From assembly GCA_032622095.1 (NCBI GenBank), contig CP136066.1, forward strand, positions 44,037,835 to 44,101,834: DNA of 64,000 nt, read 5' to 3'. The notes below the pieces were generated by a model. It was not told where the DNA came from. It saw only the letters and a program-made list of their open reading frames with translations, and did not search any database. Source of the stretch: Siphonodentalium dalli (lineage: Eukaryota > Mollusca > Scaphopoda > Gadilida > Siphonodentaliidae). Position numbers and translations under genes: made by a program. Positions 54,396 to 64,000 of the stretch are shown one piece after another. Position 1 is the stretch's first letter. The number at the start of each line of letters is the position of its first letter.

Positions 54396-54915
54396 AGATG
54401 GATTATCTCTTTAAATAACAAATTTTAAATAGTTGCGTGGGTATAAAATAATAGATATGAACTGAAGACCTATGTCCGGAAAAGCTTCTATCAATTAATA
54501 TTGATTTTATTTCGAATATAAAATCGGGCCCATTTATGTTACTATTTTTAGAACCGACCATTCGGATGAGACCTTATTGCGATATAGAGCACTGGGCTGT
54601 TCCCACGGCTACGCAACGAATGTCAAATGTCACAGATTGGTTGTTTGTATTGTTTTGTTCCAACGATATAAGCGATAACGAGTATAATTAACATCTATTT
54701 GTGACAAAATTGCACAATATAATTTCTGGTCTCTGTTAACAGTAACCACCATTGTTCGTTAGCTGAACAAACACACCTTTTTAGACCAGAAAATATTCGA
54801 AATAAAATTAATATTAATCGATAGAAGCATTTCCGGACAGGAGTCTTCGATTCAAATCTAATATTTTATACCCCGGTAACTATATAATACATGTTTACAA
54901 AGAGATAATCCACCT
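54396..54915. mobile_element. TTAA-flanked element, family L (copy 1)
   Basis: TTAA at 54392-54395 and 54916-54919. Ends AGATGGATTATCTCTTT and AAAGAGATAATCCACCT. The inner sequence is also partly inverted (AAGCTTCTATCAATTAATAT / ATTAATCGATAGAAGCATTT). Exactly 520 bp, the same as copy 2. Confidence 0.85.
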
Positions 54916-54919
54916 TTAA

Positions 54920-55899
54920 GCCTCTCCCCATATACATGGAGGTCAATATAATAAATAAATAATAAGGCAAATGTAATAAAAGCATACGACAGAAAACAAA
55001 TATAGATAATACAAGTTGATGGGCATGCATGCATATGTATATACGTATATGTTTAGACAATATAGTATCTTGTGAAGTTTTGTGTAGTTTGGATCACAAT
55101 CATACTAACATTGTATATACATATATGCGTTTGTGTTCGGCATATAAAAGCCGAAGACATTTGGCAAATAAGGGTAAAGACTAATCTTAGATGTGGCCAT
55201 GGCAAGTGATAATTAACATGGGAACCATTTCCAGGTTTGAGTTTTAATTCAAAGCAATCAAAACAGCAGTCTAAATAAATTAGACCGTGTTTCATTCAAT
55301 ATCTTACGAGGAGGTGAGAGGAACTTATGTCTCACCCCACCCCAACGATTCTGTGCCTGATGCCTGACACTGACACAACATGAGCTGGGAACATCACACA
55401 AAATAGGTTGAAATTGTTGGTTTAAACATATATTATAATAAGCAAATAGTCATGCTTTAGAAATCTCCTAACTTATAATTTCTCATGGGACCCGGCCCGT
55501 AAACCCCCACCTCACACGCTAAGTTTTGTAAATTTCATTTGTATCACGCCCATTTGGGCTGGAATTTTCGAATTACTGGCTCACCAAACTTTCCAAATGT
55601 TGGTAATATGTTGTAAATTTTGCTTAGCTGTGAGGAATATTTCATGATCAAATTCACTCCTATAGCCTTTAATTTGGGTCTCCTCATCTTTAATGGCGAA
55701 ACCCCACCCCGTGCACACGCCCTGAAACAACGGTAATTCATTACATGAGTCCATTCTCATTTAATAATGAAATTTCAATTTGTCAAGAATTGTATATTTG
55801 TTAAAATGGCAAATAAAAAGTTTATGTAATATAAACTCCTGGGCGGAAGTTGATAACAGATGATGAATTTCTGCGGTTTCAGTAACAAGTCTGAGTTTA
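54920..55899. other. Leader intron, nothing recognised
   Basis: Unique AT-rich sequence without supported exons or repeats. Confidence 0.4.
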
Positions 55900-56335
55900 G
55901 TGTGCATCTCATTTGCAGAATGAGGTCCCCAGAGGGTGAATTTAGTGACGCTATCCCACATCGCGGGCTAGCATAACCAAATTCACCCTCTGTGGACCTC
56001 ATTCTGCATTGCATCATTTGCTATGGGAAACATGGACTCAGATTGAAGTTCCCAAATGGTGAATATTGTGATGTACACACATTTGGAACCTCGGTTATGC
56101 ACTGTGTCGTCTGTTAACTTGGGGATATAGTGAAACTAAACTATAAAAGAGATATAATCTATGGGAAGAAGTTTCTATAGAAATTTGATAATAAAGAAAC
56201 TTTCCAGAGAAGATTAGGCATATAAGCAGAATGATCGAGATTCCCAGAGGGTGAATTTAGTTATGCTAGCCGCTATGTGGGGTAGCTCACTAAATTCACC
56301 CTCTGGGGAACTCATTCTGCAAATGACAGGCACAC
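55900..56335. mobile_element. Family F element (copy 8), two half units
   Basis: Hairpins at about 55915-56008 and 56222-56325, with the tail TTAACTTGGGGATATAGTG in between. Confidence 0.75.
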
Positions 56336-57189
56336 TGTTTAGTAACGCGATTAGAGGGCCCCCGTTCGTGGTATCTAATTTATAATTTTCAACTACCCCC
56401 ACCCCCTTGAGTTGTGAATCAAATTGATCAAACGATTTTCATAAATTCTTATATACAAACATAACGAGTTGAAGATCTTGTATATCACATGAAGAAAAAA
56501 AACTAGAGCTTTATGCCTTTTTAACAAATCAAAATCTTTAAAAGAAGCTGAAAAGTCCATGTAAAATGCATACATGCACGTCATTGGCTGAGACGCTTCG
56601 CTGCTGTATTGTGCGCGTTGCCTTGCGACGAAACATACAGTCCCCCAATTTGCCCCTTTGTTTTGTGCCTATTTTCGTTAGTGCAACGAAGTTGGACAAT
56701 AATTGAACTTTAATGAACAAATAAATCATTTTGCAATGTCTGGTATTGGTGTCAAGCGCGGCTTTTCAAAATAGTATTAATCCGCGCGGCAATTTACTTG
56801 GCGCGATGTCAAGTATCCCGGGAAGCACCGGCTATTACCCGCTAGTGAGAGATAAGAAAATATCTAATGGATTTTTCAATTATATTATAGGGGTGTCATG
56901 TGACATATCTTAATTATCCAACGTGTACCACAAATTGTACAACGGTAGCCGTTTTACAAACCGATAACACTATTTTCCAACTGATGGCTATTTAAGTCCA
57001 AACATAAATTTGCCCAAAATTGGGAATTATCAGACATTTGGTCCTAAAACAACTAATCGCACACTAAATAACTGATCAAAGAAATTGTATGCTATTTGTG
57101 GCCTGAAATATACAACTAAATGTAATGTTGTTTCAGAAATGAGATTTGCAATTGTTGAAATGTTGGGGAAAAACCATCATTAGATTCCC
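56336..57189. other. Leader intron, CpG-richer patch
   Basis: 56580-56850 is richer in CG dinucleotides (GACGCTTCGCTG, GCGCGTTGCCTTGCGACG, TCCGCGCGGC) than its surroundings. It could be an alternative promoter, but no TATA or donor was found. Confidence 0.35.
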
Positions 57190-58035
57190 TATCATGGAGA
57201 TTATATAGGGAGTAATCAATTAATTCCGAGAATTACGTTAAATAATTCACGAGAGGCGAGAGACGTCGGTAAGAAACGAGTCTCTCGCCTCTCGTGAATT
57301 ATTTAAAGGTGGATTATCTCTTTGTAAACATGTAATATATAGTTACCGGGGTATAAAATATTAGATTTGAATCGAAGACTCCTGTCCGGAAATGCTTCTA
57401 TCGATTAATATTAATTTTATTTCGAATATTTTCTGGTCTAAAAAGGTGTGTTTGTTCAGCTAACGAACAATAGTGGTTACTGTTAACAGCGACCAGAAAT
57501 TATATTGTGCAATTTTGTCACAAATAAACGTTAATTATACTCATTATCGCTTATATCTGTGGAACAAAACAGTACAAACAACCAATCTGTGACATTTGAA
57601 ATTCGTTGCGTAGCCGTAGGAACAGCCCAGTGCTCTATATCGCAATACGGTCTCATCCGAATGGTCGGTTCTAAAAATAGTAACATAAATGGGCCCGATT
57701 TAATATTCGAAATAAAATCAATTTTAATTGATAGAAGCTTTTCCGGACATAGGTCTTCAGTTCATATCTATTATTTTATACCCACGCAACTATTTAAAAT
57801 TTGTTATTTAAAGAGATAATCCATCTTTAACGTAATTCTCGGAACTAATAGATTACTCTATTTATTACACTTCTGTATCAATTTGGTTCACCAAATATGA
57901 TTAAAACACCCAGAATTAATGTATAAAAGTCCCGATGCGGAGAAAGATCAACCATCAGTCTAGATCAGAAAGCGACGTAACGTCAATGAAGTCACGAGAA
58001 ATGACATAATTCACTAGACATTTTTAATTTACGAC
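57190..58035. mobile_element. Element M (copy 2) with family L inside
   Basis: GAGTAATCAATTAATTCCGA, AATAATTCACGAGAGGCGAG and the inverse, then the L insertion at a TTAA, then AACGTAATTCTCGGAACTAA and a tail (AAAGCGACGTAACGTCAATG) that is the reverse of 49250-49440. The inserted TTAA is the one in the ACGTTAAATAATTC arm. Confidence 0.75.
57307..57826. mobile_element. TTAA-flanked element, family L (copy 2)
   Basis: TTAA at 57303-57306 and 57827-57830. Ends AGGTGGATTATCTCTTT and AAAGAGATAATCCATCT. 520 bp, opposite orientation to copy 1. An open stretch across it has no recognised domain. Confidence 0.85.
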
Positions 58036-58095
58036 GTTTTCAATGGAAGTCGCGCATATGGGTGTAATAATATTTATTATATGCTTCCCCATTAA

Positions 58096-58344
58096 AGGTA
58101 CTCAATCCGATCAGACGCTCCTAAATTACTATTTCTTTGGCTTCGGTGGTAAAAACTATTTGATTCGAGTCGAGGAACCCACTGCTTCTGGTCCACAAAC
58201 AATAAAAATAGCAAACATAAAAATATCGATATCTAATCACCCTGAGCTTCGATGGTGGGTTCCTCGACTCGAATCAAATAATTTTACCCCCAAGCCAAAG
58301 AAATAGTAATTTAGGACCGTCTAATCGGATTGAGGACCGTACCT
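58096..58344. mobile_element. TTAA-flanked element, family K (foldback form)
   Basis: TTAA at 58092-58095 and 58345-58348. AGGTACTCAATCCGATCAGA, TTTCTTTGGCTTCGGTGGTA and GAGTCGAGGAACCCAC are repeated inverted at the right. A two-left-ends foldback version of family K, 249 bp. Confidence 0.8.
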
Positions 58345-58348
58345 TTAA

Positions 58349-59020
58349 ATAGTGAGAAATTGCCACAACGTAAATATCATATTTAGTGTCTAGACCGACA
58401 TTAAAGATATCATATTGTTATTCAAAATGATATCTTCACTGTCGCTTACCTCCGGTAAAATCACCGAATAATAGTGAACGAATATATATCTTAGAAATCC
58501 TCATTGATTCCTTTATCCACAACGAAATTATTTTATATACGCAAATATTACAGGGAAATTGACGGAAAAATCTATCCAGGGGAACTGAAAGAGAAGAAGG
58601 CCGCTTGAAAGTGGTTCGTTGCCTATAAGCTGGCGAACAACAACAATCAATTTTCAACTGAAATTGTGTGTACATTTTCTAAGAAATTATTTGGCATTAC
58701 TTTTAATACATTAAAAATAATTATCGACAAGGTTACAGCATATACTAAATAGAGGATATATACATATGGTTTTTGAGTGAATACCATAATTACATGTATT
58801 TCATTCATTCATGACTAGCAGTAGAAATATATATTTTCAACTCCTGTGGTCGCTCGTTGAAAATTGATATTTCCACTGCTAGTTACGAATGAAACAATTA
58901 TGGTATATTCACTCAAAAAACATAAGTATCCTCTATAAACAAGTTTGGTAGAAATCGGCTACAAAAAAAAACTCACATCCCTGACTATAATCATGAATGT
59001 TTAATATATAATGGTACAGA
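58349..59020. other. Leader intron with a possible alternative donor
   Basis: On the minus strand CCGGAG/GTAAGCGAC at about 58450 would be a good donor and may mark another leader exon. Near 58800-58880 a long inverted pair (ATTCATGACTAGCAGTAGAA...) forms a foldback. Confidence 0.4.
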
Positions 59021-59024
59021 TTAA

Positions 59025-59420
59025 AGATACTTAATCCGATCAGACGGTCCACATACCATCAAGATACAACAACAACAACATTTCTTCAAGATACGCTTTA
59101 GTTATCAGAATCGATTTATTTCAACCAAATAATGCTAATAGAAAACATCGTACCCAAAATTGTAAATATTTACTTCTCGATTCGGGACGCAACTTACTAT
59201 CTGCGATAAACTAACGAAAACGATTTCATCTTCGAGAATAACTGCAATTAATTAATGTATAAGAATGACGATGTGTGTTGTCAATTTGGATATAATATTT
59301 GTAAAAAATAACTACTTTGAGCAAGATTATTCTCCCTTTCTATTTGGTCACCCTACCGGAGTGTTAAAATTCACATCACTTTTATCATTATCTTCCTCGT
59401 AAAACGTTTCCCTTATAACG
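59025..59420. mobile_element. Family K/J piece
   Basis: TTAA at 59021-59024, then AGATACTTAATCCGATCAGA and ACAACAACAACA (the inverse of the right end at 22890), then J sequence (CGATAAACTAACGAAAACGA). This shows that J is the inner part of K. Its other end was not found. Confidence 0.55.
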
Positions 59421-59532
59421 TAAGGCACCGTTCGAGTCCCCTAGATGGCCACTCGTTATTCGCAAATCCACCAAAAGGTACATTTAAGATATTTTAAAAT
59501 AAGTTATTCCAAGGGAAAAAGTATAGACTTAC

Positions 59533-59590
59533 CTTGTTTGGTTTCTCTGAAGAATTTATATGCACGACCGGACAGTTTGATAGTTTCGTA
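59533..59590 (-). promoter_or_regulatory. Probable 5' leader exon of the TSR/lectin gene
   Basis: The minus strand shows ACCAAACAAG/GTAAGTC, a strong donor at 59532. The signal-peptide exon begins at an acceptor immediately before its ATG, so an upstream non-coding exon like this one is required. The start near 59590 is inferred from the TATA position. The resulting first intron is about 10.7 kb. Another donor at about 58450 is the alternative. Confidence 0.5.
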
Positions 59591-59616
59591 GTTGTGATAC
59601 GTCGTATTGCGCGTGT

Positions 59617-59650
59617 TATTTTATAATATATACGTTCGTCGTGCTATTGG
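59617..59650 (-). promoter_or_regulatory. TATA and CCAAT boxes
   Basis: On the minus strand: CCAAT (59650-59646), then TATATATTATAAAA (about 59632-59619), roughly 30 bases before the inferred start. The two boxes are close together (about 14 bases). Confidence 0.5.
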
Positions 59651-59850
59651 TCCAGTCATCCGAATCACATGACGCAGATACGCCCCTCATATTGTTTTCG
59701 TAATGTGATATATCACGAGTTATTAGTAACAATATTATCGCATTTGGTCAGGAATCCGATCCAGCTAATGGTGATAGCGGTTACACGCAGTAAACACCGC
59801 GTTTGGGAACATTGTGACCTGCACCAACTCGCAATAGTCTGCTAGATGTA

Positions 59851-60394
59851 CAGTAATGCCCTAAATAATCGACTCCTTAACCACAGCATAATTATGGGTA
59901 ACTTTTCAGGATTTAGTCGGAAATATGGCTTGTTGCCATTCATCGCAAAGCTCTCACTGAGAGCTTTCCGATGAATGGCAACAAGCCATATTTCCGAATT
60001 CGCGCACCTTGGGAATATACATAAACCCAAATAAATAATGGTGGCGACAATTCATGTATAAATCTAAAGCTTCCATCGTGTTCTCGAGTCACATATATCA
60101 CTGAGAGCTTTCCGATGAATGGCAACAAGCCATATTTCCGACTAAATCCTGAAAAGGATTTAGTCGGAAATATGGCTTGTTGCCATTCATCGCAAAGCTC
60201 TCACTGAGAGCTTTCCGATGAATGGCAACAAGCCATATTTCCGACTAAATCCTGAAAAGTTACCCATAATTCTGCTGTGGCTAAGCTGAGAGCTTTGCGA
60301 TGAATGACAACAAGCCATATTTCCGACTAAAAATCCTGAAAAGTTACCCATAATTCTGCTGTGGCTAAGGAGTCGATCATTTAGGGCATTACTG
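59851..60394. mobile_element. Family H cluster (copy 11): several stacked hairpins
   Basis: Begins TA/CAGTAATGCCC and ends GGGCATTACTG/TA like a single element. Between lie five arm pieces in alternating orientation, three turns with CTCTCACTGAGAGC, and an unrelated 100-bp insert (59998-60100, ATTCGCGCACCTTGGG...). About 230 bp upstream of the inferred gene start. Confidence 0.85.
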
Positions 60395-60716
60395 TACCAT
60401 ATAAACTACACCATGGTCACTATAGGTTTCCATTAATTGAGTTAGTGTAAACATATTTTATTGCACTATAAACATAGCAAAGGGATTGCGACACACGTGT
60501 TTCAACTCATTGTACCTCTCTCCCCCACACAATTTGACGCACATAATTAACATAAAATAAGGATTACACACAATTATGACAATGTATATGTATAGTATCA
60601 TAACATATATGTGGTTCATATCCGGGGTTATGTTGCGAATTGGTTCTTGTGATGATTTGTAATTTCATATAATTGTATACATATTTGCAATCAGCGGGTT
60701 TAAAATGTAACTAATA
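60395..60716. other. Spacer, nothing recognised
   Basis: AT-rich sequence without supported features. Confidence 0.4.
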
Positions 60717-61086
60717 TTAAAGATGCATAATCCGAATTAACGCTCCCAATTTACTATTTCTTTGGGTTTGGGAGTAAACAATATTTGATTTGAGTCGAGG
60801 AACCCACCCATCAAAGCTCAGAGTGATCAGACATCGATTTCTGATATTTGTTATTTCTCGAGATGTGTAATTTTTGCAAACTCCATGCAGGGTTTACCTC
60901 CCTTTATGACTTAGTAAGACCGTTGCTACCGGCGACATTTTACCCACATTTGGTGGACTTTCGCGATATTAATATATGTACAAAGCGAGTAGAGCAACAT
61001 GCTGCCCTTGTTAAAAACAGAATATATCGATTAAAATTGCGAAACGGTGTGATTTGGTTCTCCGATTATTTTATCAACACAATTAA

Positions 61087-62385
61087 CTCTTTCGCTGCCA
61101 CCCGCCACCACAGACGTAGCCCCCAGTGCCACGCATCCTGTACATATATCCATGTATTTCAGGTATATATGGGTAATACATTATATCTCAAGCAGTTTCT
61201 AATATAATTAGTTGAAACTTCACATGTATATAGACATAGGTATACCTTGTCGAATGCCGCCGTGGACATGCCCACCAAGGTCACGTGACATTGGCGGCCA
61301 TCTTGGATTAGTGGCTATTTGCCTGTATATGTACAGTTTGTGTGGGTATGAATGGGTGTGTTGTTTGTTTTCTAATATTCAACCCAATTATACGATGTCC
61401 AACAGTAAGGTACACGGGAGTAACCTATATGAACCCACTTTGGACATAAAATAGGTCACGTGACCTTGGCGTCCATCTTGGATTTATGCAAGTTGCCATC
61501 TATTTGTAGCAAAATGGGATACAATGGCGCACTTTGTTGAGTTCGTGCTTTGGTTGCTTGAATATTCCCCGATAGGTACAATTCCAAATATAGATATATA
61601 TATAGTATAACCATACCCATATGTATATATACCTGCAGGGGGACATATGACCCTGCTCCGCCCTTATAAGTCACGTGATCTTGACGGCCATCTTGAATTT
61701 CAGGAAAATTGGGTTTTACGATGATTTATGTGAATTATATGGTTCACGTGGGCGTACGCATGGTCAACTCACCAGCATAATTAATTTAGTGGCCTGTTAT
61801 CACCACTGGAAAACGACACAATAGACAAGGGTTGTTCAAAACCAGTAAAGGTGTATTATAAATAATAGGTTTAAGTATCTTATGCGCCGCAGGCGCCCCT
61901 CGATCATTAGAGTATAGAGGTTAGTTACCCACCCACCACCCCATCCCGTCACCCTAGTATCTTATGCGCCGCAGGCGCCCCTATAATAGAGGCTACTGCC
62001 CACACAAATAATAGGTATAAGTAACTTATGCGCCACAGGCGCCCCTCGATCATTAGAGTATATGGGTAATAACAATAACTTCTTCAGTCCTGAGTCTTTT
62101 GCGAGCAGCCATTTTCGACTGATAACCACGTGCTAATAACAATGACGCAATATTCCGGCTCTGACTGTACCTCCATAACGTCAGAAATAGCATGACCTTG
62201 AGGACATTGTCGCTTTAAATTGTTCGCGCGCAACAGTACTACAGATAAATACATTGTACACTGTCAAACATGCCGGAAAGAATAGAGTTATATCCCATAC
62301 ATTAGACTACATACCAAATTCGCAAAAATGCGCGATTGGCAGCGTCTACGAAGTTCGCATTTATGCGCGTTTGGCATCGAAAGAG
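61087..62385. mobile_element. TTAA-flanked element, family R
   Basis: TTAA at 61083-61086 and 62386-62389. Ends CTCTTTCGCTGCCACC and GGCATCGAAAGAG. 1299 bp. Contains three diverged units each with GTCACGTGA followed by GGC.GCCATCTTG (61279, 61454, 61670) and three copies of CTTATGCGCCGCAGGCGCCC (61878, 61951, 62021). No transposase. Confidence 0.8.
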
Positions 62386-63006
62386 TTAACGTATAAACGC
62401 ATGGACGACAATGTCACGACAACACGCGTGGCAAGTCAAACACAAGAGTTCTAGCTTATTTGCTGTAATTTTGACGAGTAGCTTGCGAAAATCGTCAACA
62501 AAACTACTGCTCTGATCCTCCATTCAGCCATTAAGTTTTTAGTGCGGGAATAATTTATTGTTCACAAAGCACATAATAAATGTGACTTTCCGGCGATCGG
62601 TTTTCGCTCGAAAATTGCCTGCTAAATATAGAAACCACAGACTAGTACCCAGCCGGTGACAGAGTCAGAAAGGAAGTATGACTGGTGCGTTCTGGTAGAG
62701 ATTGTAGTTATTGGTGGCCTGGTAAAAAGTCGTCAAACCGACAGTCTCGGACAAAATTGCGGATGAAGATGGATAACTCTAAAATCAAGTGGCTTTGGCG
62801 TTAGATATATTGACAATCCGGCCATATTTCGTTGAACAAAATGTTGATAAATAACACGTTTTGGACAATTTTATATTATAGTTGATTACACATTCTAAAC
62901 TGTGAAATATATAATTTGTCTCATATCGTCAGTAACACAATAAAGAAGTATCTATTATATTTGTTTACAACTGAGCGTACTTCATGCAGACGTTATCAGT
63001 TTTTAA

Positions 63007-63333
63007 CCCTTTACCCAACAGAACGGCCCTGTGCCAATGCATTCTCTTATATATGCGAGTCGACCATAGGTCGCCTCGCATATATAAGAGAATGCATTGG
63101 CTTAACACATTAAAAATTATAAAATTGTTAAAGAATGTAAGAAAAAATGGTAAAAAGTGTTTTTTTAGGCCAATATATAAGAGAATGCATTGGCACAGGG
63201 CATAACTGTAACTATCACAATGTGGTCAAGGAGCCGGTTCCAATGATATCCATATTTGTATGGTGTTATTGAGACAGACCGAAGATATTTTAGGCTGTTG
63301 AAGCTTTTTTTGGCCGGTTTGTTGGGTAAAGGG
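63007..63333 (+). mobile_element. TTAA-flanked element, family A (copy 6)
   Basis: TTAA at 63003-63006 and 63334-63337. Left end CCCTTTACCCAACAGAACGG and a complete first hairpin. The second hairpin is reduced to its right arm. The right arm ends TTTGTTGGGTAAAGGG. Confidence 0.9.
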
Positions 63334-63867
63334 TTAAATCGTACGTGGTTGGAACTGATGCTTGTTTTTTGTTATTGGGATCAAAACATGAACATCATAA
63401 ACAAATTAGTTCGCAAAAAATAAAAGACAACGAGATGCATAAATCAATCTAGTGCGTTAGACTAAGATAATGAGGACATGGTTATCATATCTACGTGAAG
63501 ATACAGATGTTTTAAAGACATGTGAAACACTCCGGTTGGGTGATCAAATAGAAATGGAGAATAATCTTGTTCAAAGTACTAATTTTTACAAATATTGTAT
63601 CCAAATTGTCAACACACATCGTCATTCTTATATATTAATTAAATGCAGTGACTCTCGATGGCGAAATTGTTTTCGTCACTTTATCACCGATAGTTGCGTC
63701 CCGAATCGAGAAGTAAATATTTACAATAGAGCGTATAGTTCAGATGATGTTTTCTATGGAGTGGTATACGGTCGGTTTGCTTCAGATTTTCGGTGATGTT
63801 AGTAGAATATGTTACATTCCTCCAGTGGGCATAGCGTTTAAATACTAACTTATCAGTTAATAATAAT

Positions 63868-64000
63868 AATAATCAACCCATACACCCTGTGCGGCGTTGA
63901 CGGTGAATGCATTCTCTTATATATGCGAGTCGAACATAGGTCGCCTCGCATATATACGAGAATGCATTGGCCTAACAGTTTTTCATCATTTGTTATTATT
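63868..64000 (+). mobile_element. Family C element, left end missing, cut by window end
   Basis: ATCAACCCATACACCCTGTG, then GCGGCGTTGACGGTGAATGC in place of the usual GCCAATGC, the hairpin, and the start of the AT spacer. No TTAACCCTTT on the left. Confidence 0.7.

Larger units (their letters stand above)
60721..63830. mobile_element. Large family K copy, interrupted twice
   Basis: TTAA at 60717-60720, then AGATGCATAATCCGAATTAA and the K left part. Element R is inserted at 61087-62385. K inner sequence resumes (about 62710-62880, GTTGAACAAAATGTTGATAA). Family A copy 6 follows at 63007-63333, then inverted J (63540-63730). The right end is not identified. Two open stretches (60848-61207 and 63470-63796) fall in this element. 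I recognise no domain in them, and the first runs into element R. Confidence 0.45.

Noticed and set aside
58436-58675. Minus-strand frame of 79 codons before a GTAAGC donor, as an alternative first coding exon
   Set aside because: No signal peptide or domain, and the next exon begins with its own ATG at the acceptor; kept only as a possible leader donor.
60848-61207. Open frame of 119 codons
   Set aside because: It crosses the left border of element R at 61083, so its second half is transposon sequence.
63470-63796. Open frame of 108 codons
   Set aside because: Part of it is the reverse of repeat J (59170-59270), where the frame is not kept. A remnant of a K/J element protein cannot be excluded, but nothing supports it.

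Overview
This is animal nuclear DNA. It has short exons with GT..AG borders and conserved intron phases, introns of several kilobases, an AT-rich background, and transposon and minisatellite sequence over most of its length. No bacterial operon, rRNA or tRNA was recognised. The domain mix (spectrin PH domain; thrombospondin repeats with a C-type lectin domain) and the style of the repeats suggest a marine invertebrate, perhaps a lophotrochozoan or a basal deuterostome. The species cannot be fixed from sequence alone.

Genes. (1) Positions 1489-9522, plus strand: the last three exons of a beta-spectrin-type gene. They encode most of the C-terminal PH domain and the stop codon. (2) Positions 10339-13208, plus strand: a probable small gene of three phase-compatible coding exons (76 residues, unknown function), with two well-spliced exons between them that would end the reading frame. 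(3) Positions 29062-59590, minus strand: the main host gene. It has a likely TATA/CCAAT promoter and 5' leader exon near 59.6 kb, a signal-peptide exon starting exactly at a splice acceptor (48852), ten single-exon thrombospondin type-1 repeats of exactly 168 nt each, and a C-type lectin domain split over two exons. The predicted product is a secreted protein of 781 residues. All introns after the signal-peptide exon are phase 1. The repeat exons arose by tandem duplication of exon plus intron, and two repeats have lost defined disulfide cysteines.

Mobile DNA. No transposase gene was found; nearly everything is non-autonomous. Most elements sit between TTAA duplications, as piggyBac-type elements do. 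At least nine families with different ends share this target (called A, B, C, D, I, K, L, N, R and S below; letters are local to this report). Families A, B, C and a TA-flanked family E carry versions of the same long hairpin (core ATTCTCTTATATATGCGAG) inside unrelated outer ends. A second hairpin family, H (TA target, ends CAGTAATGCCC), occurs about eleven times. Further types are hAT-like elements with 8-bp duplications, a palindromic family F, and a 1.4-kb mini LTR retrotransposon (18625-20034) with two nearly identical 223-bp LTRs and a chromodomain reading frame. Several nested insertions can be read exactly because an uninterrupted copy exists elsewhere in the window.

Tandem repeats: a roughly 26-bp minisatellite at 1-829, one near 4.1-4.6 kb, one near 29.7-30.3 kb, a very uniform 64-bp array inside the lectin-domain intron (31345-32158), and a 160-bp satellite with a three-unit higher order at 25.8-27.1 and 52.2-53.1 kb.

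Layout: 1-9.5 kb spectrin 3' end with repeats; 10.3-13.2 kb small gene; 13.6-28.7 kb almost purely mobile DNA; 28.9-59.6 kb TSR/lectin gene with repeat-filled introns; 59.6-64 kb its upstream region with more TTAA elements.
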